Source: Nitrososphaerota archaeon
Lineage (GTDB): Archaea > Thermoproteota > Nitrososphaeria > Nitrososphaerales > Nitrosopumilaceae
NCBI GenBank assembly: GCA_022574415.1
Contig: JACZSC010000003.1
Location: 1 to 39,947, forward strand
Direction: 5' to 3'
DNA: 39,947 nt
The notes below the pieces were generated by a model. It worked only from the letters and a program-made list of their open reading frames with translations, had not been told where the DNA came from and searched no databases. Within the stretch, counting starts at the first letter, position 1; each line of letters starts with the position of its first letter. Shown here piece after piece: positions 24,206-31,727 of this stretch. The translations under genes and the position numbers were made by a program.

Positions 24206-25159
24206 TTATTCTAATTGATATAAATCAAAATTGCAGTTAATGCTGCATTCTGGATCATCCCAGTCAAGTTGATTTTCTTTTGGAATCATACCCAGAGGAT
24301 CATACTTGTCAAATTTAGTTTCTCCTTGAACAGTTGAAAGCATTACTACTCTCGACTCTTTAGATGAAACAGTTGACATCTCGATTTGTGCTCCTTGTTC
24401 GTTCAAAACACTGCTAGAAATGTCAGCAATACTGTTTAACATGCCCACTGAAGCATTGTTTCCTCCAATTACATACAAAATTGAATGTTTAACGCTGTTT
24501 GGAGGCATATTTTCATAGAGCATCTTCATGGAATCCTTCAACGAGGTTTCTAAATCTATCTCTGTTTTGCCTGTAGTTAAGAGCAGTGTTTCTTTAGAGA
24601 TTGATGACTGTTTTAATGAATCAACCACATGTAACATTGCAGAGTTGGTAATTTCATAGCAATCATCTAGTACTATGTTTGGATTACTTTGTAGCAAACC
24701 ATCATTGTCAACAACAATTGTGCAATGTGAATTTGCGCTAAGTCTCTTTAGGGCAATTCCAGAATTAAAAATTCGATCTTTTTCATATTTGAAAGGCATT
24801 ATTGCAAAGGAGAACACGTTTTTGTTGGCCTCCTTACATAACTGAGAAATTATTGGTGCCATTGCAGAACCTGATTTTCCTGCTAGATTGGCGAAAAGAA
24901 TCACCGTGGAATACTTTGAAACTTCAGCCATTATTTCAGATTCAGATTGTGTAGTTGCGCCCCTAATCAGCTGAACTGTAGGATTGATTATTGGTTTTGT
25001 AGAAACATGGATCGAGGGGCAATCTGAACTAAGATCATTCTGGTCATTACTCACTATTAGACAATGGGCATTGAGAGACTTTGTGGCTTTCTTTGCTAGC
25101 TTTGAACCTGCTCCACCTATACCCACAATTAAGATTGGCTCGGAAAACTCAAAACTCAT
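24206..25159 (-). CDS. Divergent FtsZ/tubulin-superfamily protein
   Basis: A 317-residue FtsZ-like protein. Recognisable parts in order: the T1 loop IVGIGGAGSK (11-20), T2 SNDQNDL (37-43), a T4 region FANLAGKSGSAMAP (89-102), T5 FAIMPFKYEKDR (118-129) and TIVVDNDGLL (147-156). The tubulin signature GGGTGTG has become AGKSGSA. The T7 segment NxDxxD appears as EIDLET (200-205), so the second catalytic aspartate seems lost. Thaumarchaea divide with Cdv proteins and keep an FtsZ whose role is unclear, which fits a degraded GTPase. It converges with eL31 with only 8 bp between stops and has a TATA-like box just upstream. Confidence 0.8.
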   Translation of the reverse strand: MSFEFSEPILIVGIGGAGSKLAKKATKSLNAHCLIVSNDQNDLSSDCPSIHVSTKPIINPTVQLIRGATTQSESEIMAEVSKYSTVILFANLAGKSGSAMAPIISQLCKEANKNVFSFAIMPFKYEKDRIFNSGIALKRLSANSHCTIVVDNDGLLQSNPNIVLDDCYEITNSAMLHVVDSLKQSSISKETLLLTTGKTEIDLETSLKDSMKMLYENMPPNSVKHSILYVIGGNNASVGMLNSIADISSSVLNEQGAQIEMSTVSSKESRVVMLSTVQGETKFDKYDPLGMIPKENQLDWDDPECSINCNFDLYQLE

Positions 25160-25178
25160 TTCTATCCTTTTCTATTTT

Positions 25179-25188
25179 GTATAAAAAA
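25179..25188 (-). promoter_or_regulatory. TATA box of the FtsZ-like gene
   Basis: On the minus strand TTTTTTATAC lies 20-29 nt before the ATG at 25159. AAAGGAT follows it near 25164-25170 and could act as a Shine-Dalgarno in a short leader. The remaining 40 bp up to the methylthiotransferase stop show nothing recognisable. Confidence 0.5.
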
Positions 25189-25229
25189 CCTTCTTACGTA
25201 GCTTTAATCAGATCTAGGATCTAAAAATT

Positions 25230-26498
25230 TTAGCTTGCGATCTTTCCAAGAAGACTGTGAGTAGTGGCGTCAACAATTTCTACAGAATGTTTTTCACCAA
25301 TTTCCACAGACTCCTTTACAAATATCGGTTTGTAGGCAAAGTTTCTACCCTTGATGGCTCTATCGGTACGTTCATCAAATAGAACATCGCCATTCCAACC
25401 AATCCAGTCTTGATTATTTTTCAGAGAGATTCTCTCAATAAGATCAGATAGTATTTTGCTTCTACGCTTGACCTCTGAAACCTCAACCTGATCCCATTCT
25501 GCAGCATCTGTTCCAGGCCTCCTGCTATACCTAGACAGGTTCACTATATCTGGCTCGGTCCCTTCCAAAAGCTCTACAGTTTTTTGAAAATCATCCTCGG
25601 TTTCAGTTGGAAAACCAACAATGATGTCTGTTGAAACGGTAAATTTGGGGAATTTAGTTCTAAATTTTGTTATAATATCTCTAAAGGTTTCTGACGTGTG
25701 ACCTCTTTTCATTTCATTTAGAACTCTATCACTTCCACTTTGTACAGGTACATGTAAGAACTTGAAGACTTTGTCATCCTCAAATGATGTTAGTAATCCA
25801 TCACGAATCCTTGGCATATACATAGGGTTCATCATGCCAACTCTTACTTTGAAGTCTTTGGCAATCTCACAAACAGAGTTAATCAGTAACGGCAAGTCTG
25901 CACCAATATCAAATCCATAACAACCATTATCTGTAGATGTAAGCCAAACTTCTTTACACCCATCATCAATTTCACTTTTTACTTGTCGAACGATATCTCC
26001 AATTCTGTAACTTGTTAAATCACCTTTGGAAAGTTTGGTCTGACAAAAGGTGCATTCACTCATGCAACCATTAGAAATCTCCACAATCCCAATTGTAGGG
26101 TTTAGTCTGACCTTAGGAAGACCAACTTTGGAAACATCGATATCATCAAGAGCTACTACCCTCTTTCCTTTCAAAGTTGAATTGATAACATCTAGTGTTT
26201 TCCCTAAGGAATTTGGACCCAGTAGGCTTGCTTCTTGTGTAAGTTTTTCAACTGTGGTTCTTTCAGCTTTTGGGAAACAGCCAGCCACCACGAGTGGTTT
26301 TGATTTTAGGCTCTTGATGCGATGGATCATCTTGTTAGCAGTAACATCTTTCACAGAACATGTTACAACAAGATTCAAGTCTGATTCAGATGAGCTATCT
26401 GCAAGTGTGTGACCTCCATTAACCAGTAGACCAGAAATCATCTCTGAATCTGCAAAGCTTGCAGAACAACCGTATGCTTCTACCCAAATTTTTGCCAT
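25230..26498 (-). CDS. tRNA threonylcarbamoyladenosine (t6A37) methylthiotransferase, archaeal MtaB/CDKAL1 type
   Basis: A 422-residue radical-SAM methylthiotransferase that likely converts t6A37 of tRNA to ms2t6A. Three parts are seen: the N-terminal UPF0004 domain with WVEAYGCSASFADSEM, VTCSVKD and VVAGCFPKA supplying the first cluster; the radical SAM CxxxCxxC in NGCMSECTFCQTKL; and a C-terminal TRAM-like domain (GRNFAYKPIFVKESVEIGEK). Length fits the archaeal e-MtaB group better than bacterial MiaB or RimO. The ATG is 3 bp after the fumarase stop, so the two are co-transcribed. Confidence 0.88.
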   Translation of the reverse strand: MAKIWVEAYGCSASFADSEMISGLLVNGGHTLADSSSESDLNLVVTCSVKDVTANKMIHRIKSLKSKPLVVAGCFPKAERTTVEKLTQEASLLGPNSLGKTLDVINSTLKGKRVVALDDIDVSKVGLPKVRLNPTIGIVEISNGCMSECTFCQTKLSKGDLTSYRIGDIVRQVKSEIDDGCKEVWLTSTDNGCYGFDIGADLPLLINSVCEIAKDFKVRVGMMNPMYMPRIRDGLLTSFEDDKVFKFLHVPVQSGSDRVLNEMKRGHTSETFRDIITKFRTKFPKFTVSTDIIVGFPTETEDDFQKTVELLEGTEPDIVNLSRYSRRPGTDAAEWDQVEVSEVKRRSKILSDLIERISLKNNQDWIGWNGDVLFDERTDRAIKGRNFAYKPIFVKESVEIGEKHSVEIVDATTHSLLGKIAS

Positions 26499-26501
26499 GT
26501 C

Positions 26502-27863
26502 TTATTTGAAAAGAGAATCCACTTGTTTGTTTGTCAAGAGTTTTTTTGAAACAACTAGTTGCCGAATAGTTTTACCAGTTTTGAGAGATTCTTTAAATAA
26601 CTCGGCTGATTTTAGGTATCCAATTTTAGGCGCAAGTAGGGTTACAATTACAGGGCTGATTTCAATATCTTTTTGTAATTTTTTCTTATTTGAAGAAATC
26701 CCATCAATCAAATTTGCAGAAAAGATCGGCAAGAAATTTTTCAACATGTCTGTGGATTCTAAAACACACTTGGCCATTCCTGGCAACATTACATTCAGTT
26801 CAAACTGTCCGCCTTGGGCTGCATGAGCAACTGCAGTATCATTTCCTATGATGTTAAAACAGATCATGTTCATACATTCCGCAAGAGAAGGGTTTACTTT
26901 TCCTGGCATTATTGATGAACCTGCGTGAACTGCTGGAATTTCAATTTCTGCCAGACCTGCGATGGGACCTGAAGCCATTAATCTAATATCATTTGCAAGT
27001 TTGTTTATTTCCAGAGCCAAGTTTCTAAGAGTAGCAGATAGATTTGAGACTGCAAATTTACTTTGTAGTGCATACTGCATATCTTTTTCTGGTTTAAGTG
27101 GTAGCTTTGAAATTTTTGCGAGTTCTGTAATTGCAACTTTTCTATATCCTCTAGGCGTATTTGCACCTGTACCAACCGCAGTCCCACCTAGTGCAACGCT
27201 TAGTAATTCATTTTTAGCATCAGCAATTGCATTACGTGCTTTAGAAATAGATGTAGAGTAAGCTGCAAACTCACTTCCTAATGTGACAGGAAGAGCATCC
27301 ATGAGATGAGTTCTTCCTATTTTTTTATAAGTTGAGAATTGTTTAGCTTTTTTATTTAATGATTTTATCAAGCCATCAATTGCTGGAATTGTTTCTTTTA
27401 GGTTAATCAAAATTGCAACATGCATTGCAGTTGGAAAAGTATCGTTACTTGACTGTGACATATTCACATGATCATTTGGATGCAAAAACTGGTACTGACC
27501 TTTCTTTTTGTGAAGAACTTGAAGAGCAACATTTGAAACAACTTCGTTTGTATTCATATTGAATGCAGTACCTGCTCCTGAGTTGATAGCATCAACAACA
27601 AACTCGTTTAGATATTTACCTGAAAGAATTTTATCACAAGCTTGTACAATCGCCCTTCCACGTTTTTTGTCAATTGCACCTGCTTTGATGTTTGCAACTG
27701 CTGCAGAATGTTTAATCATTACAAATGATTTTATTAAATTTGGATGAGCCGTGTTTCCAGTAACACGATAATATTTTATCGCTCTACCAGTGAATGGCCC
27801 ATAATACCTATCAGCTGGAATTTTGACTTTGCCAAGAGAATCTTTGTCTGTTCTAAACTTCAT
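26502..27863 (-). CDS. fumC: Fumarate hydratase class II
   Basis: A 453-residue fumarase/aspartase superfamily enzyme interconverting fumarate and malate. FLHPNDHVNMSQSSNDTFPTAMH and GRTHLMDALPVTLG match FumC; aspartases have TQLQDAVP and SNDAYPT there. The substrate loop GSSIMPGKVNP (signature of the superfamily) is intact. In ammonia-oxidising archaea fumarase works in the incomplete or anabolic citric acid cycle. Aspartate ammonia-lyase is the main alternative, judged less likely from these residues. It is divergent from nirK, with 111 bp between starts. Confidence 0.85.
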   Translation of the reverse strand: MKFRTDKDSLGKVKIPADRYYGPFTGRAIKYYRVTGNTAHPNLIKSFVMIKHSAAVANIKAGAIDKKRGRAIVQACDKILSGKYLNEFVVDAINSGAGTAFNMNTNEVVSNVALQVLHKKKGQYQFLHPNDHVNMSQSSNDTFPTAMHVAILINLKETIPAIDGLIKSLNKKAKQFSTYKKIGRTHLMDALPVTLGSEFAAYSTSISKARNAIADAKNELLSVALGGTAVGTGANTPRGYRKVAITELAKISKLPLKPEKDMQYALQSKFAVSNLSATLRNLALEINKLANDIRLMASGPIAGLAEIEIPAVHAGSSIMPGKVNPSLAECMNMICFNIIGNDTAVAHAAQGGQFELNVMLPGMAKCVLESTDMLKNFLPIFSANLIDGISSNKKKLQKDIEISPVIVTLLAPKIGYLKSAELFKESLKTGKTIRQLVVSKKLLTNKQVDSLFK

Positions 27864-27974
27864 TTCGACTTTGATATTTTTTACTAGTATTCATTCTTTT
27901 TTGAGGCGGTTCAAATTTTCACAGCTCGAAGCTAAGAGGAGCTATTATATACTGTATTTTGATCTCAGATCGCA
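27864..27974. promoter_or_regulatory. Divergent promoter region fumC / nirK
   Basis: For nirK, TATTATAT (27943-27950) starts 32 nt before the ATG at 27975. AATTTTC, AGCTC, AAGCTAA and AGGAG (27914-27941) precede it and resemble the block before the ABC transporter gene at 16217. For fumC on the other strand a weaker AAAAATATC lies about 10-20 nt before its ATG. No gene is present. Confidence 0.55.
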
Positions 27975-29378
27975 ATGAATAAGCGTTACACAATGATATT
28001 TTCCGTTGTTGCAGTCGCAATAATGGGAGCAACGCTATTCGGAAGCACATACACACAAACCCAAATCACAGGAACTACACTCGATGTTTCTAAAATGGAC
28101 GTCGATGTAATGCAACAGATCCGTGATATGGGTGGACTAAGACTTGTAATGCCACAAGCATTTGCAGAAACTGATTGCGCTATACTTGAAGCATCTGGAC
28201 GAAATGTTGTCGAATTCAACGTAACTGGTGAAAGTGTTGAGCTACAAATCCTAGGTGGAAAAACGTACTCAGCTATGACATTTAACCAACAGGTTCCAGG
28301 CCCAACCCTAAGAGTTACTCAGGGCGACGTCGTAAAAATGACACTAACCATTCCAGCTGATGAAGTTACTGGACACGGTAATGATATGCACGCATCACAG
28401 ATAAGTTCAACAAACTTTGGCTCCGTTATGCCTGGAGAATCAAGGACATTCTGTTACATTGCTGAATCTGCTGGTGTCTTCAAATACCACTGTTCTGGTA
28501 TCGACTTGATTGGAATGGACCAACATGTTCTTTCGGGCATGTATGGAATTGCCATTGTTGATCCCGCTAAAGGATACAAGAAACTAATGGTAGAGAAGAC
28601 TAGTGGCAGCGGTGTGATAGACAGACAATTCTACGATGCTGATGCATTAGAGTTTACAATACAATACAATCAGCTATACTTGACTGACGACGGCCTTTAT
28701 GATCAAGGAGCAATGTTCAAACATCACAACACAGCAACAGTTGTCAACGGACAGCAATTTGGATACTTGCCAAATATGCTCCACAACAAACTTGTGAATG
28801 GTGATGAAAACATAAACATTGTAAAAGTAATACAACCATGGAACGATCTTGACTTGATGCAATACCAATCACAACCACTCTATGTAGAGACAGGTCAACA
28901 TGTGAGGTTCTTTATTGAAAATCAAGGTAACGAACCAGTATTTTGGCACGTTGTTGGAGAAATCATTGACAGGGTCTCACAAGGAAACAGAGTACAATCA
29001 GCAGCTACTGAGACATGGTTACTTGGCGGTTCACAAAACATGATAGTAGATATGGTGTTTGATGAACCAGGAGTCTACATAATGGTAAACCATGACTATG
29101 CAGCCATATACACAGGCGCAGCTACAGTAATTGTTGCAGGTGATCCATTTGGGTTGAATCCAACATTGGTTGATTTAGGTATAATTCCAGAACCAGTTAC
29201 TTCATACGCATATGTGTTAGGTAATCCAAGTGATGCTGTCCCACCAATGGGAATGAATAGCATTGCACACCCAGCAGTAAATATTCACGGTGTGTTCACT
29301 AACGAAGTTGCTTCTGAATTGAAAGCAGATGGTGTAATCCCATTATGGGAAGTTATACCAACACTACCAATCTGGTAG
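27975..29378 (+). CDS. nirK: NirK-type multicopper protein (putative nitrite reductase)
   Basis: A 467-residue exported cupredoxin protein with the copper ligands of two-domain nitrite reductases. Type 1 copper: H134, C173, H184 and M189 (YHCSGIDLIGMDQHVLSGMYG). Type 2 copper: H139, H172 and H373 (MVNHDYAAI). Catalytic residues also seem present: D137 (HGNDMH) and H325 (VFWHVVGE). A hydrophobic signal segment covers residues 7-24, and a second cleavage-like site AFA-ET lies at 62-66. The thaumarchaeal homologue is abundant in ammonia oxidisers and is discussed as producing NO or oxidising hydroxylamine with nitrite; the physiological role is unsettled. The leaderless promoter and T-rich 3' end suggest a single-gene, highly expressed unit. 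Confidence 0.9.
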   Translation: MNKRYTMIFSVVAVAIMGATLFGSTYTQTQITGTTLDVSKMDVDVMQQIRDMGGLRLVMPQAFAETDCAILEASGRNVVEFNVTGESVELQILGGKTYSAMTFNQQVPGPTLRVTQGDVVKMTLTIPADEVTGHGNDMHASQISSTNFGSVMPGESRTFCYIAESAGVFKYHCSGIDLIGMDQHVLSGMYGIAIVDPAKGYKKLMVEKTSGSGVIDRQFYDADALEFTIQYNQLYLTDDGLYDQGAMFKHHNTATVVNGQQFGYLPNMLHNKLVNGDENINIVKVIQPWNDLDLMQYQSQPLYVETGQHVRFFIENQGNEPVFWHVVGEIIDRVSQGNRVQSAATETWLLGGSQNMIVDMVFDEPGVYIMVNHDYAAIYTGAATVIVAGDPFGLNPTLVDLGIIPEPVTSYAYVLGNPSDAVPPMGMNSIAHPAVNIHGVFTNEVASELKADGVIPLWEVIPTLPIW

Positions 29379-29405
29379 CCCACTTTTTTCTTTTTCTTTT
29401 TTTAT
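29379..29405 (+). terminator. T-rich terminator after nirK
   Basis: Directly after the nirK stop the plus strand reads CCCAC and then an almost pure T tract broken by single C residues (29384-29405). Archaeal RNA polymerase ends transcription at such T-runs without a hairpin. This is the clearest terminator in the window. Confidence 0.6.
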
Positions 29406-29413
29406 CTCATAAT

Positions 29414-29423
29414 GATTATATTC
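29414..29423 (+). promoter_or_regulatory. TATA box of serA
   Basis: GATTATATTC lies 22-31 nt before the ATG at 29445, spaced for a leaderless message. Together with the T tract before it, this separates serA from nirK. Confidence 0.5.
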
Positions 29424-29444
29424 CATGAATAAAGGCAGATTTGC

Positions 29445-30377
29445 ATGAGCTTTAATGAATCAGTTTTAATTTGTGATGAAGTAGCTCCACTGCTAAACAA
29501 AATTTTGAAAGATAATGGTTTGAAAGTTACATACGAACCTGCAATTACATCAGATCAAATTAAAGAAAAGATTAGCCAGTACAATATTGTCATAGTTCGA
29601 GGCAGAACAAAACTCACTAAAGAATTAATTGAAAAAGCAGACAATTGTAAAATTATTGCGCGAGTTGGAGTTGGCCTAGATAACATTGACGAAGACGCTG
29701 CAAAAGCAAAGAACATTCGAGTCATCAATGCAGTTGAAGCAGCAATGACAGCTGTTGCTGAACTTGTTTTAGGTTTAATGCTTGCACTGGCAAGACAAAT
29801 TCCAAGAGGCAATAACGGAATACGAAATGGTGAATGGTTGAAAAAAGAACTAAAGGGAACTGAGCTAAAGGGAAAGTATCTTGGACTAATTGGATGTGGA
29901 AACATAGGTAAACGACTAGGTAGATTGGCAAGAGGCCTCAACATGAACATAATTGGGTATGATGTAATACCTATTGATGAAGAGTTTTCAAAAGAAGTAG
30001 GATTAATGAAAACTGATTTGGACACGCTTCTACAAAGTGCTGACTATGTTTCAATGCATGTTCCATTGTTAGATTCTACACACCACATGATTGATGCCAC
30101 AAAATTGTCATTGATGAAAAAAACTGCTAGAATCATTAACACGTCAAGAGGTGGAGTGATCGACGAAGATGCACTTTATGAGGCAATTAAGAACGGAAAT
30201 TTAGGAGGGGCTGCACTAGATGTATTTGAAAATGAACCTGCTACTAACACAAAACTTGCCACTCTTGATAACGTAATTTTGACTCCTCATATTGGCGCTC
30301 AGACAAAAGAAGCTCAGTCCTTAGCTGCAAATGTTATAGCAGAAAAGATAATACAGATTCTTAGAGGTGTGATTTAG
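29445..30377 (+). CDS. serA: D-3-phosphoglycerate dehydrogenase (short form)
   Basis: A 310-residue D-2-hydroxyacid dehydrogenase that probably begins serine synthesis. The NAD-binding LGLIGCGNIGKRLGRLARG is near residue 145-163. Catalytic regions are INTSRGGVIDEDALYEA, DVFENEPA and LTPHIGAQTKEAQ (the Arg, Glu and His triad). It lacks a C-terminal ACT domain, so serine feedback through ACT is not expected. The length and HIGAQTKEAQ motif favour SerA over other hydroxyacid dehydrogenases such as glyoxylate reductase. The next gene starts 2 bp after the stop. Confidence 0.85.
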   Translation: MSFNESVLICDEVAPLLNKILKDNGLKVTYEPAITSDQIKEKISQYNIVIVRGRTKLTKELIEKADNCKIIARVGVGLDNIDEDAAKAKNIRVINAVEAAMTAVAELVLGLMLALARQIPRGNNGIRNGEWLKKELKGTELKGKYLGLIGCGNIGKRLGRLARGLNMNIIGYDVIPIDEEFSKEVGLMKTDLDTLLQSADYVSMHVPLLDSTHHMIDATKLSLMKKTARIINTSRGGVIDEDALYEAIKNGNLGGAALDVFENEPATNTKLATLDNVILTPHIGAQTKEAQSLAANVIAEKIIQILRGVI

Positions 30378-30379
30378 TA

Positions 30380-31144
30380 ATGATTCAGAAAATAATGCTA
30401 TCTATGATTGCACTTGTTATATTATCTCCAGCCTATGCGTTTGCTGCGCCAGGAACGATTGCAGTTGATTTGGATGGAATCTCTGTTGATGTTAGTTATG
30501 ACGCTGATGGTGTTGAAGTTTTAAGTGTTCAATCTGATTTAGAATTTATCTCACTACTTTTTCAAGTTAAAGTAACTGGCTCACCAGGAATTCTGGAAAT
30601 AACTTTGGATAGAAACTTTTTAGATGCAACATTTGAAGGCGTGGATGATGAATTTTTTATAATCACCGATGGTTTTGATGAACCTACATTTGAAGAGGTT
30701 GAAACTACCTCAGAACTTCGTACTTTGAGAATTGTATTAGCACCTGGAACTGAAGACCTTGAAATATTTGGTACAGTATTTGGTGAACCGGAATCAGCAC
30801 CAGAAGAGGTTACAGAAGAACCAGAAACAGTGGTTGAAGAACCAGAAGAGGTTACAGAAGAACCAGAAACAGTGGTTGAAGAACCAGAAGAGGTTACAGA
30901 ACCTAAAACGCAGTGTGGTCCTGGAACCGTTCTAAAGAATGGAGTCTGTGTTTTAGAGGACAAATGTGGTCCTGGAACAGTACTTCAAGATGGTGTATGT
31001 GTACTAACAGCTAGTTCATCAACAAGCGGTTCAATTGTATCTAGAGACTTTATTGTTGGTGCTGGAGCAGCTTTGGGCATTGCACTACTTTTGATAATTA
31101 TCTTTGCAGCAATTGGAAGAGCTAACAGAGAAAAACAGTCTTAA
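30380..31144 (+). CDS. Exported, C-terminally membrane-anchored repeat protein
   Basis: I do not recognise a function. The 254-residue protein has a signal peptide (about 1-22, ending YAFAAP) and a beta-rich domain to about residue 135 (ITLDRNFLDATFEGVDDEFF and LRIVLAPGTEDLEIFGTVFG). An acidic linker holds two EVTEEPETVVEEPE repeats. Two 17-residue Cys repeats follow (CGPGTVLKNGVCVL). A transmembrane helix near 225-246 precedes a basic tail. The beta domain resembles the protein encoded at 31728-32216 on the other side of eL15. It probably sits on the outer face of the cytoplasmic membrane. It starts 2 bp after serA. Confidence 0.8.
   Translation: MIQKIMLSMIALVILSPAYAFAAPGTIAVDLDGISVDVSYDADGVEVLSVQSDLEFISLLFQVKVTGSPGILEITLDRNFLDATFEGVDDEFFIITDGFDEPTFEEVETTSELRTLRIVLAPGTEDLEIFGTVFGEPESAPEEVTEEPETVVEEPEEVTEEPETVVEEPEEVTEPKTQCGPGTVLKNGVCVLEDKCGPGTVLQDGVCVLTASSSTSGSIVSRDFIVGAGAALGIALLLIIIFAAIGRANREKQS
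30806..30889 (+). repeat. Two tandem 42-bp repeats (acidic linker)
   Basis: Two near-perfect 42-bp units start at 30806 and 30848, each encoding EVTEEPETVVEEPE, and a partial third starts at 30890. They extend the linker between the beta domain and the Cys repeats of the exported protein. Perfect identity implies recent slippage. Confidence 0.9.
30911..31012 (+). repeat. Two 51-bp units encoding Cys repeats
   Basis: Units with the protein pattern CGPGTVLxxGVCVL occur twice with a 51-bp period (first cysteine codons at 30914 and 30965). DNA identity is moderate, so the duplication is older than that of the acidic linker. The cysteines likely form disulfides outside the cell. Confidence 0.8.
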
Positions 31145-31266
31145 TTGAAATTTCTATTTTAAAATTAAATTACTTCAAACCAATTCTTTAATAAAAACTA
31201 AAAAAGTGATCAGAAAAACGAGTAGATTCATGTACAGATATTAAAGGGGAATTTGGAAATGCCGAT
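31145..31266 (+). promoter_or_regulatory. Leader and promoter region of eL15
   Basis: Two TATA candidates are seen: CTTTAATAAAAAC at about 31186-31198, which would give a leader of about 45 nt, and GATATTAAA at 31237-31245, which would give a leaderless message. AAAGGGG (31243-31249) could be a Shine-Dalgarno. An out-of-frame ATG at 31259 opens a 12-codon reading frame that overlaps the eL15 start at 31267. No gene is otherwise present. Confidence 0.4.
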
Positions 31267-31725
31267 ATGCCTTCTAGTAGGGAAAAAGTTTGGTTGAAAC
31301 TTTTGCACGAAAATGCTCCGGAGATACGAGACAGAGTTGTACAATGGAGAAAACAAAATGCTGTCACGAGAATTGACAAACCTAGCCGTATCCAAAGAGC
31401 TAGAAGACTTGGCTACAAAGCAAAACAGGGAATTATTGTCATTAGAATGCGTGTAGGAACAGGAGGCATGAGAAGGAAAAGGCCTAGAAGTGGTCGAAGA
31501 CCTAAGCATCTTGGTGTTACTAGAATTAAAGCAGATGTTAGTATGAAGCAAGTAGCTGAAAATAGAGTTTTAGAAAGATATCCAAACATGAAGTTACTGG
31601 GTTCATATTTTGTTTACAAAGATGGAATGCATTATTGGTTTGAAGTTATTTTAGCAGATCCCTCTCATCCAAGCATTGCCAAGGATAAGGAACTTCGTAA
31701 AAGAGTTCTTCTAAGTGTAGCATAG
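31267..31725 (+). CDS. rpl15e: Ribosomal protein eL15 (short form)
   Basis: A 152-residue large-subunit protein. Core landmarks: VQWRKQNAVTRIDKPSRIQRARRLGYKAKQG, GGMRRKRPRSGRRPKHLGV, VAENRVLERYPNMKLLGSYFV and HYWFEVILADPSHPSI. Euryarchaeal eL15 has about 190 residues; here the protein ends right after KELRKRVLLSVA and lacks the usual basic C-terminal extension of about 40 residues. No frameshifted continuation is seen, because the next gene starts 2 bp after the stop. Start ATG at 31267. Confidence 0.93.
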   Translation: MPSSREKVWLKLLHENAPEIRDRVVQWRKQNAVTRIDKPSRIQRARRLGYKAKQGIIVIRMRVGTGGMRRKRPRSGRRPKHLGVTRIKADVSMKQVAENRVLERYPNMKLLGSYFVYKDGMHYWFEVILADPSHPSIAKDKELRKRVLLSVA

Positions 31726-31727
31726 AG

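Noticed and set aside
29555-30025. 156-codon minus-strand open frame opposite serA
   Set aside because: It overlaps a well-supported dehydrogenase and shows Ser/Pro/Phe-rich shadow composition.
30562-30963. 133-codon minus-strand Ser/Thr-rich frame
   Set aside because: The repeats only mirror the acidic linker repeats of the plus-strand gene; there is no promoter or start signal.
31230-31244. MYRY-like start upstream of eL15, suggesting a frameshifted N-terminus
   Set aside because: The frame stops after four codons, and the eL15 frame from 31267 already aligns with the family start (REKVW region), so the likeness is chance.
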